Shown here in pieces: positions 7,061-15,546 of a stretch of DNA of 19,089 nucleotides. The translations under genes and the position numbers were made by a program. Source of the stretch: Burkholderiales bacterium (GTDB lineage: Bacteria; Pseudomonadota; Gammaproteobacteria; Burkholderiales; Burkholderiaceae); assembly GCA_903643055.1 (NCBI GenBank), contig CAHJWV010000280.1:1-19089 (forward strand). The letters run 5' to 3'. Position 1 is the stretch's first letter, and the number at the start of each line of letters is the position of its first letter. The notes under the pieces were generated by a model. That model was not told the origin of the DNA. It was given only the letters and a program-made list of their open reading frames with translations, and ran no database searches.

Positions 7061-7093
7061 CCAGGGCCCGCGGCATGACAGCGCGGGCCCTGG
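7061..7093 (+). terminator. Perfect 12-bp hairpin after the cupin-like gene
   Basis: CCAGGGCCCGCG (7061-7072) pairs perfectly with CGCGGGCCCTGG (7082-7093) around a 9-nt loop, about 40 bp after the cupin-like stop. It is followed by CTTTGTC, only a weak T-run. Placement between that gene and the metG promoter region suits a transcription terminator. A smaller hairpin (ATCGCAGC/GCTGCGAT, 7033-7049) precedes it. Confidence 0.65.
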
Positions 7094-7173
7094 CTTTGTC
7101 AGCCCCCGCCAGGCAAGACAAACGCAAAAGAACCGAAGAGAGGCGCAAGCGATAAGCCGCTCCTCGCGCCCGC

Positions 7174-7201
7174 TCGACCCCCACGCTCGCGCCTTTAAAA
7201 T
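7174..7201 (+). promoter_or_regulatory. Putative metG promoter
   Basis: TAAAAT at 7196-7201 resembles a sigma-70 -10 element, with TCGACC (7174-7179, 4 of 6 matches to TTGACA) 16 bp upstream. It lies about 52 bp before the metG ATG and just after the 7061-7093 hairpin. Suggested by sequence only. Confidence 0.4.
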
Positions 7202-7253
7202 CAGCCGCTTGCGCGCCGGCACCCAGCCTGGCGCCTCGACCCGAGGCTCACCC

Positions 7254-9308
7254 ATGACCCGCAAGCTCTTCGTTACCACTGCACTGCCGTACGCCAACGC
7301 GCCGTTCCACATCGGTCACATGATGGAGTACATCCAGGCCGACATCTGGGTGCGCTTCCAGCGCATGGTCGGCCATGAAGTGCACTTCGTCTGCGCCGAC
7401 GATGCCCATGGCGCGCCGATCATGATTGCGGCAGAGAAGGCCGGCAAGACACCACAACAGTTCGTCGCTGAGATCGCCGCTGGCCGCAAGCGCTACCTCG
7501 ATGGCTTTCACATCGGCTTCGATAACTGGCATTCGACCGACGGGCCTGAGAACCACCTGCTCGCGCAAGACATCTACCGTGCGCTGCGCAAGGAGGGGCT
7601 GATCGCCGAACGCGTGATCGAGCAGTTCTTCGACCCGGTCAAGAACATGTTCCTGCCCGACCGCTACATCAAGGGCGAGTGCCCGAAGTGCGGCGCGAAA
7701 GACCAGTACGGCGACAACTGCGAGGTCTGTGGTGCGGTCTATGCGCCGACCGATCTGAAGAACCCGTTTTCGGCACTCAGCGGCGCCACACCGGTGCTCA
7801 AGAGCAGCTCGCACTACTTCTTTCAGCTGTCGTCCGACCGCTGTGTCGAGTTCCTGAAGCAGTGGACCGGCGAGAACGCACCCGACGGCACGCCGCGCCT
7901 GCAGACCGAGGTGCTGAACAAGATCAAGGAATGGTTCGTCACCGACGAGCAAGGCCATGTCGGCCTGAACGACTGGGACATCAGCCGCGATGCGCCTTAT
8001 TTCGGCATCGAGATTCCCGACGCGCCGGGCAAGTATTTCTATGTCTGGCTGGACGCGCCGGTCGGCTACCTCGCGTCGTTGAAGAACTACTTCGGCAAGA
8101 CCGGCCAGGACTTCGAAGCCTTCATGGCCGACCCGGCGACCGAGCAGGTTCACTTCATCGGCAAGGACATCATCACCTTCCACACGCTCTTCTGGCCGGC
8201 GATGCTGCACTTCAGCGGCCGCAAGGTGCCGAACCACATCTACGTGCACGGCTTTCTCGCGCTCGGCGGCGAGAAGATGAGCAAGAGCCGCGGCACCGGG
8301 CTGTCGCCGCTGAAGTACCTCGAACTCGGCATGAACGCCGAATGGCTGCGCTATTACCTGGCCGCGAAGCTGAGCGCCAAGGTCGAAGACATCGAGTTCA
8401 GCCCGGAAGATTTCAGCGCGCGCGTGAACTCCGATCTGGTCGGCAAGTACATCAACATCGCAAGCCGCGCCGCGGGCTTTTTGAGCAAACGCTTCGGCGG
8501 CCAGCTGGGGGATATCTCCGACGACGGACAAGCCCTGCTCTCCCAATTGCGCGCCCAGCACGAAAACATCCGCGGCCTCTATGACGGGCGCGACTACGGC
8601 AAGGCCTTGCGCGAGGTGATGCTGTTGGCCGACCGCGTCAATGAATATGTCGACGCCAACAAGCCCTGGGAACTCGCCAAGCAGCAAGGTGCCGATGTGC
8701 GCCTGCACGACGTGTGCACCGTGTGTGTCGAAGCCTTCCGTCTGCTGACGATCTACCTGAAGCCAGTGCTGCCGCAACTTGCCGCAGCGGTCGAGTCCTT
8801 CCTCAACGTGCCGCCATTGCGCTTTGCCGATGTCGAGCAATCGCTGGGCAAGCACACCATCGGCGAATACAAGCACCTGATGCAGCGCGTCGACCCGAAG
8901 ATGCTCGACGCGCTGTTCGAGCCGCCGGTGATCGCGCTGCCGCCGCCCGGTGGCGAGCCGATCGCCCCGGAGATCAAGATCGACGACTTCACCAAGGTCG
9001 ATCTGCGCATCGCGAAGATCGTCAACTGCGAGCACGTCGAAGGCTCCGACAAGCTCTTGCGTCTGACGCTCGATGTCGGCGAAGGCAAGACACGCAACGT
9101 CTTCAGCGGCATCAAGAGCGATTACGAGCCGGCCGACCTGATCGGCAAGCTCACCGTGCTGGTGGCCAACCTTGCGCCGCGCAAGATGAAGTTCGGCATC
9201 AGCGAAGGCATGGTGCTGGCCGCGTCGCACACCGACGAGAAGGCCGAGCCCGGCGTCTACGTGCTGGAGCCTTTCCCTGGCGCCACGCCGGGCATGCGCA
9301 TTCGCTGA
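7254..9308 (+). CDS. metG: Methionine--tRNA ligase
   Basis: Encodes 684 residues (E. coli MetG 677). It charges tRNA-Met and initiator tRNA with methionine using ATP, in the cytosol. Class I signatures: HIGH at 19-22 ([10 protein letters not shown]) and KMSKS at 341-345 ([10 protein letters not shown]). The connective insertion carries a zinc knuckle, CPKC (143-146) and CEVC (156-159). The helical anticodon-binding domain follows (about 395-550), then a C-terminal EMAPII/Trbp111-like OB-fold tRNA-binding domain (about 573-684, [17 protein letters not shown] onward) that supports dimerisation. The ATG at 7254 is chosen because GAGG lies 7 nt upstream and [17 protein letters not shown] is the family start; the frame is open a little further upstream. 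A hairpin follows the gene. Confidence 0.98.
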   Translation: MTRKLFVTTALPYANAPFHIGHMMEYIQADIWVRFQRMVGHEVHFVCADDAHGAPIMIAAEKAGKTPQQFVAEIAAGRKRYLDGFHIGFDNWHSTDGPENHLLAQDIYRALRKEGLIAERVIEQFFDPVKNMFLPDRYIKGECPKCGAKDQYGDNCEVCGAVYAPTDLKNPFSALSGATPVLKSSSHYFFQLSSDRCVEFLKQWTGENAPDGTPRLQTEVLNKIKEWFVTDEQGHVGLNDWDISRDAPYFGIEIPDAPGKYFYVWLDAPVGYLASLKNYFGKTGQDFEAFMADPATEQVHFIGKDIITFHTLFWPAMLHFSGRKVPNHIYVHGFLALGGEKMSKSRGTGLSPLKYLELGMNAEWLRYYLAAKLSAKVEDIEFSPEDFSARVNSDLVGKYINIASRAAGFLSKRFGGQLGDISDDGQALLSQLRAQHENIRGLYDGRDYGKALREVMLLADRVNEYVDANKPWELAKQQGADVRLHDVCTVCVEAFRLLTIYLKPVLPQLAAAVESFLNVPPLRFADVEQSLGKHTIGEYKHLMQRVDPKMLDALFEPPVIALPPPGGEPIAPEIKIDDFTKVDLRIAKIVNCEHVEGSDKLLRLTLDVGEGKTRNVFSGIKSDYEPADLIGKLTVLVANLAPRKMKFGISEGMVLAASHTDEKAEPGVYVLEPFPGATPGMRIR

Positions 9309-9329
9309 TCAGTCGAGTTAGCATTCGTT

Positions 9330-9358
9330 CCCGCGTTCGGCAGGCAGCCAAACGCGGG
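9330..9358 (+). terminator. Hairpin downstream of metG
   Basis: CCCGCGTT (9330-9337) pairs with AACGCGGG (9351-9358), a perfect 8-bp stem with a 13-nt loop, 21 bp after the metG stop. No T-tract follows, so it may be a weak terminator or processing/stability structure ahead of the next gene. Confidence 0.45.
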
Positions 9359-9393
9359 CCGATCCCTTCAACGAACGACACCGAACGCACCCC

Positions 9394-10065
9394 TTGGGAT
9401 TTCTCGACGACCTCAAACGCAAAGCCGACGCGCTGAAAGGCCAGCAGACGCAAGACCTCGCGCTGCTCGCACGCAACACCGAAGCGGCCGAGACGGCCTG
9501 CAAGATGGCGCTGCAGTATTGGCTCGAACTGGCGCCGCAACTGAACGTGTTGCAGCCTACCTCGCCGGTGCGCTATTCGTTGGACAGCCGCACCGCCGTG
9601 GACGGCCTGGTGCGCTGCGACTTCCGCGTCGACTCGCGCCGCAAGCGCCTGCGCGAGCAGGAGGTGACGGACTTCGTGGTGCTGCACGGCCTGCAGAAAT
9701 CCGGGCGGCGCATGGCGATGAGCAAAGACTTCCCGCCCGAAGTCGAGCGCCTGGAAGGCCGCCTGCGGCAAGCCGGCATCACCCCCGACACCCAAACCCT
9801 GCGCGACCCGGCCAATGGCCGCCTGCAGGAAGTGCGTTTCGCCTTCATCGCCGACTTCACGCTGACCCTGCGGCTCACGCCCGACCACGATGCCGGCACG
9901 ATGCGCTTCCAGCTCGCCAACTTCGATCACCTGGAAACGCTCAACATCGAGTTCCCGGCCTCGGCCGTCAGCACCGAACTGATGGATGAACTGGCACGCT
10001 GGCTGACCGGCGAGTCGCATCGCTTCTTGCAAATGGGCGGTAGCCTGCGGCGCATCGAAAGCTGA
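9394..10065 (+). CDS. Conserved hypothetical protein
   Basis: Encodes 223 residues from a TTG start at 9394; the N-terminus (M)GFLDDLKRKADALKGQQ, an amphipathic helix, looks like a natural protein start although no Shine-Dalgarno is evident. A helical N-terminal third (1-45) is followed by charged, beta-strand-like stretches (about 70-185, e.g. VRFAFIADFTLTLRLTPD and TMRFQLANFDHLETLNIEFP) and a helical C-terminus (STELMDELARWLTGESHRFL). There is no signal peptide, membrane segment or catalytic motif I recognise; it is predicted cytosolic. It lies 85 bp after metG on the same strand. Codon use matches its neighbours, so it is a resident gene. Function unknown. Confidence 0.8.
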   Translation: MGFLDDLKRKADALKGQQTQDLALLARNTEAAETACKMALQYWLELAPQLNVLQPTSPVRYSLDSRTAVDGLVRCDFRVDSRRKRLREQEVTDFVVLHGLQKSGRRMAMSKDFPPEVERLEGRLRQAGITPDTQTLRDPANGRLQEVRFAFIADFTLTLRLTPDHDAGTMRFQLANFDHLETLNIEFPASAVSTELMDELARWLTGESHRFLQMGGSLRRIES

Positions 10066-10123
10066 AAAACAGCCGCTGCAGCCGGCCGACATTCCACCCC
10101 GCATCGGGCTGCGCCGAGGCCGC

Positions 10124-10129
10124 TAAAAT
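10124..10129 (+). promoter_or_regulatory. Possible -10 element (TAAAAT) before the DUF3460 gene
   Basis: TAAAAT at 10124-10129 lies 43 bp before the chosen DUF3460 ATG, similar in sequence and setting to the TAAAAT before metG and before the cupin-like gene. No matching -35 is seen. It could drive the DUF3460-scpA pair. Confidence 0.3.
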
Positions 10130-10172
10130 GGCGGACTTCACTCTGGCGCCGCCTTCGGGCGCGACGACTCCC

Positions 10173-10373
10173 ATGCCGCTGTTCTGGAAAGCCTACAAAT
10201 CGGATGTCACCTCGTTCATCGAGGAGATGAAAAAGAAGAAGCCCACGCTGGAAGAAGAACAGCGCCAGGGCCGCGCGCTGCTGTGGGACAAGAGCATCGA
10301 CCGCTCAACCCAGTCCGAATTCCAGGACGCCCGCATCGCGCAGCAGCCTTACGTTTACAACACCAAGCATTGA
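10173..10373 (+). CDS. DUF3460 family protein
   Basis: Encodes 66 residues (MPLFWKAYKSDVTSFIEEMK...), the compact DUF3460 type found next to scpA in many betaproteobacteria. It is rich in Lys/Glu in the middle (EEMKKKKPTLEEEQRQGRALLWDK) and ends with a Gln/Tyr-containing tail (RIAQQPYVYNTKH). It is small, soluble and of unknown function. I chose the ATG at 10173 because the family begins MxxFxxxYxSDxTxF; an in-frame ATG at 10128 has GAGG upstream and would add 15 residues (MADFTLAPPSGATTP), but that ATG overlaps a TAAAAT promoter-like element. The stop codon lies at the edge of a hairpin, and scpA begins 44 bp later. Confidence 0.85.
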   Translation: MPLFWKAYKSDVTSFIEEMKKKKPTLEEEQRQGRALLWDKSIDRSTQSEFQDARIAQQPYVYNTKH

Positions 10374-10396
10374 GAGCCAGGGCCCGCCAGGCTCTC
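10372..10396 (+). terminator. Hairpin between the DUF3460 gene and scpA
   Basis: GAGAGCC (10372-10378) pairs with GGCTCTC (10390-10396), a 7-bp stem with an 11-nt loop, overlapping the DUF3460 stop codon and followed by a C-rich, not T-rich, run. Possibly attenuates read-through into scpA; weak as a terminator. Confidence 0.4.
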
Positions 10397-10417
10397 CCCC
10401 CTCCCCTTGCATCGCCC

Positions 10418-11260
10418 GTGAAGAACGAGGCCCTGACTTCATCGCCGCATGACGCGGCGCTGCTGCCCAGCGTGGTGGACAACGTGGCCGTCGCCCGCCT
10501 GTACGGCGAGCCGCTGTTCACGATGCCGACGGATCTCTACATCCCGCCGGACGCGCTGGAGGTCTTTCTCGAAGCCTTCGAAGGCCCGCTCGATCTGCTG
10601 CTCTACCTGATCCGCAAGCAGAACTTCAACATCCTCGACATCCCGCTGGCCAGCGTCACGCGCCAGTACCTGGCTTACGTCGACCAGATCCGCAAGACCA
10701 ACCTCGAGCTCGCCAGCGACTACCTGTTGATGGCGGCGATGCTGATCGAGATCAAGTCGCGCATGCTGCTGCCGCCCAAGAAGGTGGCCGAAGGCGCGGA
10801 AGCCGAAGACCCGCGCGCCGAACTCGTGCGCCGGCTGCTGGCCTATGAGCAGATGAAGATCGCTGCCGCAAGGCTCGATGCGCTGCCAGTGATCGGCCGC
10901 GATTTCCTGCGCGCGCAGGTCACGGTGGAACAGTCGCTGACGATCCGCTTTCCCGATGTCGATGTCGATGAGCTGCGCGCCGCCTGGCAAGACGTGCTCA
11001 AGCGCGCGAAGCTGAACCAGCATCACACGATCACCCGCGAAGAACTCAGCGTGCGCGAGCACATGAGCATCGTGCTTCGCCGCCTGCAAGGCCGGCGCTT
11101 CGCAACCTTCGAAGAGCTTTTCGAGACTTCGCGTGGCCCGCAAGTCCTGGTCGTCACCTTCATCGCGATGCTCGAACTGGCCCGCGAGCGCCTGCTCGAA
11201 ATCACCCAAGCCGAAGCATTTGCGCCGATCTACGTGCGCTTGGCTTATCAAACGATCTAA
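10418..11260 (+). CDS. scpA: Segregation and condensation protein A (kleisin)
   Basis: Encodes 280 residues from a GTG at 10418. ScpA is the kleisin that bridges the two SMC heads and binds ScpB in the bacterial condensin complex, acting on the chromosome during segregation. The signature [20 protein letters not shown] (53-72) begins the N-terminal SMC-neck-binding domain, continued by the helix [23 protein letters not shown] (98-120). The C-terminal winged-helix domain is about 200-280 ([11 protein letters not shown]... to YVRLAYQTI). Start choice: relatives carry a short leader before ARLYGEPLF, which fits the GTG; an ATG at 10523 (MPTDLYIPP) is the shorter alternative. No clear Shine-Dalgarno. 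scpB is not in the window. Confidence 0.93.
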   Translation: MKNEALTSSPHDAALLPSVVDNVAVARLYGEPLFTMPTDLYIPPDALEVFLEAFEGPLDLLLYLIRKQNFNILDIPLASVTRQYLAYVDQIRKTNLELASDYLLMAAMLIEIKSRMLLPPKKVAEGAEAEDPRAELVRRLLAYEQMKIAAARLDALPVIGRDFLRAQVTVEQSLTIRFPDVDVDELRAAWQDVLKRAKLNQHHTITREELSVREHMSIVLRRLQGRRFATFEELFETSRGPQVLVVTFIAMLELARERLLEITQAEAFAPIYVRLAYQTI

Positions 11261-11376
11261 TTGCGCTCAACGCCAGACTCGCGCGCTGTGCCCCCCATTT
11301 TTCGTATCCCCTTCGGCGCCCGCTCGGCCATTCAGCTGTGGTTAGACTGCGCGCCATCGTTGCTGGAGAACCTTTG

Positions 11377-12366
11377 ATGCAAGAAGCCGCCGTTCGAATT
11401 CATCCCCGCTGCACACCGCCCGCACCGGTCACCGAAGAGCGATGGTCGGTGGCTGCGATCGAAGCCCTGTTCGAACTGCCGTTCATGGAGCTGCTGTTCC
11501 AGGCGCAGACCGTTCATCGCGAAAACTTCGACCCGACCGAAGTGCAGCTGTCGACCTTGTTGTCGATCAAGACCGGCGGCTGCCCGGAAGACTGCTCTTA
11601 TTGCCCGCAGGCCGCGCGCTATGACACCGGCGTCGAAGCCAGCAAGCTGATGGAGATCGAAGCGGTGCTCGATGCCGCGCGCCGCGCGCAGGCTGCAGGC
11701 GCTACGCGCTTTTGCATGGGCGCCGCCTGGCGCGGCCCGAAAGACCGCGACATCGAAAAAGTGGCGCAGCTGATCAGCTCGGTCAAGGCCCTGGGCCTGG
11801 AGACTTGCGCGACGCTCGGCATGCTCGACGACGGCCACGCCGAAGCGCTGCAGGAAGCCGGACTCGACTACTACAACCACAACATCGACACCGCGCCCGA
11901 CAAGTACGCCGACATCATCAGCACCCGCCAATACCAGGACCGCCTGGACACGCTGAACCGCGTGCGCGGCGCTGGCGTGAAGGTGTGCAGCGGCGGCATC
12001 GTCGGCATGGGCGAGACCCGCTCGCAACGCGCAGGCCTGGTGGCTGCGCTGGCCAACATGGACCCGTACCCCGAATCGGTACCGATCAACAACCTGGTGC
12101 AGGTCGAAGGCACGCCGCTTCATGGCGGCTCGCAGATCGACCCGCTCGAATTCGTGCGCACGATCGCGGTGGCCCGCATCACGATGCCGAAGGCGCGCGT
12201 TCGCCTGTCGGCCGGCCGCCAGCAAATGGGCGAAGCGATCCAGACGCTGTGCTTTGCCGCTGGCGCCAATTCGATCTTCTACGGCGACAAGCTGCTGACC
12301 ACCGGCAACCCCGATGTGCAGGCCGACCGCGAGCTGCTCGACAAACTGGGCATGAAGACGTCATGA
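11377..12366 (+). CDS. bioB: Biotin synthase
   Basis: Encodes 329 residues. A radical-SAM enzyme that inserts sulfur into dethiobiotin, the last step of biotin synthesis. The [4Fe-4S]/SAM motif is CPEDCSYC (Cys69, Cys73, Cys76). The ligands of the sacrificial [2Fe-2S] cluster are all present at the expected spacing: Cys113 (RFCMGAAWR), Cys144 ([10 protein letters not shown]), Cys204 ([13 protein letters not shown]) and Arg276 (ARVRLSAGR), each offset by 16 from E. coli numbering. The ATG at 11377 has GGAG 8 nt upstream. It overlaps panB by 4 bp (ATGA), pointing to translational coupling. Other bio genes are not nearby, so biotin synthesis is split across the chromosome. Confidence 0.97.
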   Translation: MQEAAVRIHPRCTPPAPVTEERWSVAAIEALFELPFMELLFQAQTVHRENFDPTEVQLSTLLSIKTGGCPEDCSYCPQAARYDTGVEASKLMEIEAVLDAARRAQAAGATRFCMGAAWRGPKDRDIEKVAQLISSVKALGLETCATLGMLDDGHAEALQEAGLDYYNHNIDTAPDKYADIISTRQYQDRLDTLNRVRGAGVKVCSGGIVGMGETRSQRAGLVAALANMDPYPESVPINNLVQVEGTPLHGGSQIDPLEFVRTIAVARITMPKARVRLSAGRQQMGEAIQTLCFAAGANSIFYGDKLLTTGNPDVQADRELLDKLGMKTS

Positions 12367-13232
12367 GCGCGCCGAAAGCCAGTGCCGAGCCGGGCCTCTA
12401 TGGCGGTGCGGCGCCCGCAGCCACGACAGAGCGCAAGCCGATCACGCTGCACCGCCTGCGCGAGATGCAGGCGGCCGGCGAGCCGATCAGCATGCTGACC
12501 TGCTATGACGCGAGCTTCGCCAAGCTGCTCGACCGCGCGGGCGTCGATTGCCTGCTGATCGGCGACTCGCTGGGCATGGTGCTGCAAGGCCGCTCCAGCA
12601 CCTTGCCGGTCACGCTGGAAGAGACGGCTTATCACCTGCGCAGCGTGAGTGCGGGCAACCGCCACGCCTTCGTGATCGGCGACATGCCCTTTGGCAGCTA
12701 CCAGGAATCGCGCGAGCAGGCGATGCGCAGCGCCACCGTGCTGATGCAGGCCGGCGCGGAGATGGTCAAGCTCGAAGGCGGCGGCTGGACGACGGACACC
12801 GTGCGCTTCCTGGTCGAGCGCGGCGTGCCGGTGTGCGCCCATCTGGGGCTCACACCGCAGTCGGTGCATGCGCTGGGGGGCTACCGCGTTCAGGGCCGAA
12901 GCGCCGATGGCGCCGCCACCTTGCTGCAGCACGCGCGTGAGTTGTCGGATGCCGGCGCGGCGATGGCCGTGCTCGAACTGGTGCCATCAGCGGTCGCGCG
13001 CGAGATCACCCGCCAGGTCGCGATGGCCACGATCGGCATCGGCGCCGGCCAGGCCTGTACCGGCCAGGTGTTGGTGCTGCATGACATGCTGGGCATCACG
13101 CAAGGCAGGCTGCCGCGCTTCGTCCGCAACTTCATGGAAGGCGCGCCATCGATCGAAGCTGCGATTGCTCGCTACGTGGCCGACGTGAAATCGCGCAGCT
13201 TCCCCGATGATTCGCTTCACGGTTATCAGTGA
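12363..13232 (+). CDS. panB: 3-methyl-2-oxobutanoate hydroxymethyltransferase
   Basis: Encodes 289 residues. It transfers a hydroxymethyl group from methylene-tetrahydrofolate to 2-oxoisovalerate, giving ketopantoate, the first committed step of pantothenate (and CoA) synthesis. Active-site residues known from E. coli align with a constant offset: Asp68 (IGDSLG) and Asp107 (IGDMPF) bind Mg2+, Lys136 and Glu138 lie in VKLEGG, and Glu205 (VLELVP) is the general base. [20 protein letters not shown] (226-245) is the usual C-terminal signature. A leader of about 25 residues precedes the core. The ATG at 12363 overlaps the bioB stop in ATGA, so translation is probably coupled to bioB. panC follows after 168 bp. 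Confidence 0.97.
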   Translation: MSAPKASAEPGLYGGAAPAATTERKPITLHRLREMQAAGEPISMLTCYDASFAKLLDRAGVDCLLIGDSLGMVLQGRSSTLPVTLEETAYHLRSVSAGNRHAFVIGDMPFGSYQESREQAMRSATVLMQAGAEMVKLEGGGWTTDTVRFLVERGVPVCAHLGLTPQSVHALGGYRVQGRSADGAATLLQHARELSDAGAAMAVLELVPSAVAREITRQVAMATIGIGAGQACTGQVLVLHDMLGITQGRLPRFVRNFMEGAPSIEAAIARYVADVKSRSFPDDSLHGYQ

Positions 13233-13265
13233 ACCGGGCCGCACAAGCGCCTTCAGTCACTTACG

Positions 13266-13295
13266 TTGAAAACCGCTCATCCTGATTGTTAGATT
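13266..13295 (+). promoter_or_regulatory. Putative panC promoter
   Basis: TTGAAA (13266-13271, 5 of 6 to the sigma-70 -35 consensus) is followed after 17-18 bp by TTAGAT/TAGATT (13289-13295) as a -10 candidate. It lies in the 168-bp panB-panC gap, about 105 bp before the panC ATG, and could give panC its own transcript. Confidence 0.45.
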
Positions 13296-13400
13296 CCTGG
13301 CTTGCCTCTGCGACCCGCTTGGCAGACATCTCCGCGACTCTCCCTGAGCCACCCGCTCCCTTCATCGCTTCCAACCGCGCCGTCACACGCGCGCTGACCC

Positions 13401-14234
13401 ATGCAGATCATTCACACCACGGCCGAACTGCGTGCCGCCTTGGCCAGCCCGGGCGCCTGCGCGTTCGTGCCCACGATGGGCAACCTGCACGCCGGCCATC
13501 TCGCGCTGGTCGAACAGGCGCGTACGCACGGCTTGCCGGTCGTCACCAGCATCTTCGTCAACCGGCTTCAGTTTGCGCCGCACGAAGACTTCGACCATTA
13601 CCCGCGCACGCTGGCGCGCGACGCCGAGATGCTGCGCGAAGCCGGCTGCAACATCGTCTTCGCGCCCGACGAGCACGAGCTGTACCCGCGCCCGCAGACC
13701 GTGAAGGTGCATCCCGACCCGGCGCTGGCCGACATCCTCGAAGGCCAGTTCCGGCCTGGCTTCTTCGTCGGCGTCAGCACCGTCGTGATGAAGCTCTTCG
13801 CCTGCGCGTTGCCGCGCGTGGCGGTGTTCGGCAAGAAGGACTACCAGCAGTTGATGGTGATCCGCCAGGTCGTTCAGCAGATGGGCTTGCCAATCCGCAT
13901 CGAAGGCAGCGAGACGCGTCGCGCCGACGACGGGCTCGCGCTGTCATCGCGCAACGGCTACCTCAGCGAAGCCGAGCGCATCGAAGCACTGGCGCTCGGC
14001 CAATCATTGCGCTGGCTGGCCGATGCCTACCGCGCCCGGCCGCATGCGTTGAACGACCTGGAAGGCCAGGCGCTGCAACAGCTGTCATCGCGCGGCTGGC
14101 GTCCCGACTACCTGACTGTGCGCCGCCGCAGCGACCTGCTGCCGCCAGGCGCCGCCGACTCCGCCCACCCGCTGGTGGCATTGGGCGCGGCCCGCATCGG
14201 CAACACCCGCCTGATCGACAACCTCGAGTTCTGA
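13401..14234 (+). CDS. panC: Pantothenate synthetase (pantoate--beta-alanine ligase)
   Basis: Encodes 277 residues. It joins pantoate and beta-alanine using ATP to make pantothenate. It belongs to the HIGH/KMSKS nucleotidyltransferase superfamily: [14 protein letters not shown] (24-37, with His30 and His33) is the HIGH-like ATP-binding site, [12 protein letters not shown] (122-133) and [14 protein letters not shown] (143-156) form the pantoate/ATP pocket, and LSSRNGYLS (181-189) is the KMSKS equivalent. The pantoate-site block reads [18 protein letters not shown] where most members have VNPxQFGPxEDFxxYPRT, a modest variation. No panD is visible in the window, so beta-alanine supply is encoded elsewhere. 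Converges with the kinase gene on the other strand across a short hairpin. Confidence 0.96.
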   Translation: MQIIHTTAELRAALASPGACAFVPTMGNLHAGHLALVEQARTHGLPVVTSIFVNRLQFAPHEDFDHYPRTLARDAEMLREAGCNIVFAPDEHELYPRPQTVKVHPDPALADILEGQFRPGFFVGVSTVVMKLFACALPRVAVFGKKDYQQLMVIRQVVQQMGLPIRIEGSETRRADDGLALSSRNGYLSEAERIEALALGQSLRWLADAYRARPHALNDLEGQALQQLSSRGWRPDYLTVRRRSDLLPPGAADSAHPLVALGAARIGNTRLIDNLEF

Positions 14235-14275
14235 CGCGCGGCCTGAGCGACAGGCGACAGGCCGGCGACCGCGCG
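14235..14275. terminator. Imperfect hairpin between convergent panC and kinase genes
   Basis: CGCGCGG (14235-14241) pairs with CCGCGCG (14269-14275), and within it CCTG (14242-14245) pairs with CAGG (14258-14261) with a 7-nt bulge. It fills the 53-bp convergent gap just after the panC stop. There is no T-tract, so a bidirectional terminator role is only likely. Confidence 0.4.
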
Positions 14276-14287
14276 CCGATGAGGGAT

Positions 14288-15142
14288 TCACGCGCCTGGC
14301 CGAAATGCGGGTGCGGGAAACCGCACGCACACCCGCACGCCCCGGCCCCCGTCACCGCTTTGCAGCGTGGCCGCCGCGCCGTGCAGCCGGGCGATGTCTT
14401 TGACGATGGCCAGCCCCAACCCGCTGCCGGTGCCCTGCGCATGGCGGCCGCGCTTGAAGCGTTGCCAGACCGCCGCTTGTTCATCGGCCGCGATGCCGCC
14501 GCCATCGTCTTCCACACACAGTTCGACGCCGTCATCCTGCGCGTTAGTTCGAATCGTGATGCGGGCGCCTCGGCCGGCGTATTCGATCGCGTTGTGAATC
14601 AGGTTGCCCAGCAGTTCAGACAACAGCGTCGGGTCGCCCGGCACCCAGGCCGGTTGCAGCTCAAAGCCGAGGTCTTGATCGGCATCCAGTGACGGCTGCA
14701 GCCATCGATCGGCCGCTTCGGCCACGAGCCGGCTCAAATCCAATCGCTGCTGCAGAGGATTCGAATCGAGCGCCGTCGCCTCGGCACGGGCCAGCAGCAG
14801 CAATTGATGAGCGACGCGTGCACCGCGCTCGGCAGCGGCGTTCAAACGTTCCAGCGTCGGCCGCAGCTCGGGCGGATGCGGCGTCTGCAGGGCCTGCGCC
14901 GTCTCGATCCGCAACACCGCCAGCGGCGTTCGCAACTGATGCGCCGCATCGGCGACAAAGGCGCGCTGCGCTGCGGCCACTTCGCGCAGCCGGGCGAACA
15001 GGTCGTTCAACGCATGCACGAAGGTCACGACTTCCCCCGGCACCGATCGGGTGTCGACGGCTTCGAGCCGATCGGGCGTGCGCGAGGCGACATCCATCGC
15101 TGCCAGGTGCAGCGGCCGCATCCCGCGGCTCACGGCGACCAT
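14288..15142 (-). CDS. TctE-like sensor histidine kinase, 5'-truncated (probable pseudogene)
   Basis: Reads 284 residues from an ATG at 15142. The catalytic half is intact: end of a HAMP-like linker (VSRGMRPL..., 4-55), HisKA with phospho-acceptor His68 (FVADAAHQLRTPLAVLR), N-box NLIHN (180-184), G1 DDGGGI (212-217) and G2 GTGSGLGLAIVK (237-248). This is the QseC/TctE type of two-component sensor, normally about 450-480 residues with two membrane helices and a periplasmic sensor domain. All of that is missing: the coding resemblance stops near 15142, and further upstream the minus strand would read Arg codons AGG/AGA that are rare here. No start with a Shine-Dalgarno and no tctD-type regulator adjoin it. 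If expressed it would be a soluble, unsensed kinase; more likely it is a remnant. Confidence 0.8.
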   Translation of the reverse strand: MVAVSRGMRPLHLAAMDVASRTPDRLEAVDTRSVPGEVVTFVHALNDLFARLREVAAAQRAFVADAAHQLRTPLAVLRIETAQALQTPHPPELRPTLERLNAAAERGARVAHQLLLLARAEATALDSNPLQQRLDLSRLVAEAADRWLQPSLDADQDLGFELQPAWVPGDPTLLSELLGNLIHNAIEYAGRGARITIRTNAQDDGVELCVEDDGGGIAADEQAAVWQRFKRGRHAQGTGSGLGLAIVKDIARLHGAAATLQSGDGGRGVRVCVRFPAPAFRPGA

Positions 15143-15150
15143 CGCCCTTG
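15140..15150. other. Novel joint between tctE-like and tctB-like coding sequence
   Basis: Minus-strand sensor-kinase coding sequence ends (going 5') at about 15142, and plus-strand TctB-like coding sequence is recognisable from about 15145-15148. Two divergent genes thus meet inside their 5' coding parts with no intergenic DNA. No repeat, insertion sequence or integrase remnant is visible at the joint. Best read as a deletion endpoint, or as an assembly join. Confidence 0.65.
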
Positions 15151-15546
15151 TTCCTTCTGGCAATCTCCTTGGTCTTCGGCCTGGAAGCGATGCGCTACCC
15201 GATGGGCAACTTCAGCCGCCCGGGGCCGGGGCTCTTCCCGGTCGTGGTCAGCGCTTTGCTGTTCCTGATCGGGCTGATCACCACCGTGCGCTCGCGCTTC
15301 ATTGCGCAGGTGCCGATGGAGTTCAACGCCAAGAACATCGCGATCATCCTGGCCAGCCTGTGCGGCTTCGCGTTGATCTCCGAATACCTGCACATGATCG
15401 CCGGCATCGTGTTCTTGGTGTTCTGCGCCTCGTTCGCCGGCACCGCGTCTTATTCGATCGTCCGCAACCTCAAGGTGTCGGCGGGCCTGATCCTCGTGGC
15501 CTTGGCCTTTCAAAAGCTGCTCGGCTTCAACCTTCCACTTTATTGA
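15148..15546 (+). CDS. tctB: TctB-like small membrane subunit of tripartite tricarboxylate transporter, 5'-truncated
   Basis: Reads 132 residues if a TTG at 15148 is used; no ATG/GTG with a ribosome-binding site lies in frame, the next ATG being 15190 inside the first membrane segment. The sequence LAISLVFGLEAMRYPMG followed by PGPGLFPVVVSALLFLIGL is the typical TctB start of TM1, a Gly/Pro-rich loop and TM2; further hydrophobic segments follow at about 65-81, 84-99 and 111-125. TctB proteins are usually about 145-165 residues, so roughly 10-20 N-terminal residues and the start are gone. With TctA and the periplasmic TctC the family imports citrate or related carboxylates. Its stop is 6 bp before the tctA ATG, as in tctBA operons. 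Function is doubtful without start, promoter or tctC. Confidence 0.75.
   Translation: MFLLAISLVFGLEAMRYPMGNFSRPGPGLFPVVVSALLFLIGLITTVRSRFIAQVPMEFNAKNIAIILASLCGFALISEYLHMIAGIVFLVFCASFAGTASYSIVRNLKVSAGLILVALAFQKLLGFNLPLY

Noticed and set aside
7248..9230. Long minus-strand open frame opposite metG
   Set aside because: A shadow of metG with Asp/Val/Leu/His-rich sequence and no family features.
11712..12362. Upstream extension of the panB frame through bioB
   Set aside because: It lies inside bioB in another frame; panB starts at the ATGA overlap at 12363.
14689..15147. Plus-strand frame running upstream of tctB across the kinase remnant
   Set aside because: Arg/Ala/Pro-rich antisense of the kinase with no TctB-like sequence; the recognisable protein starts only at about 15145.
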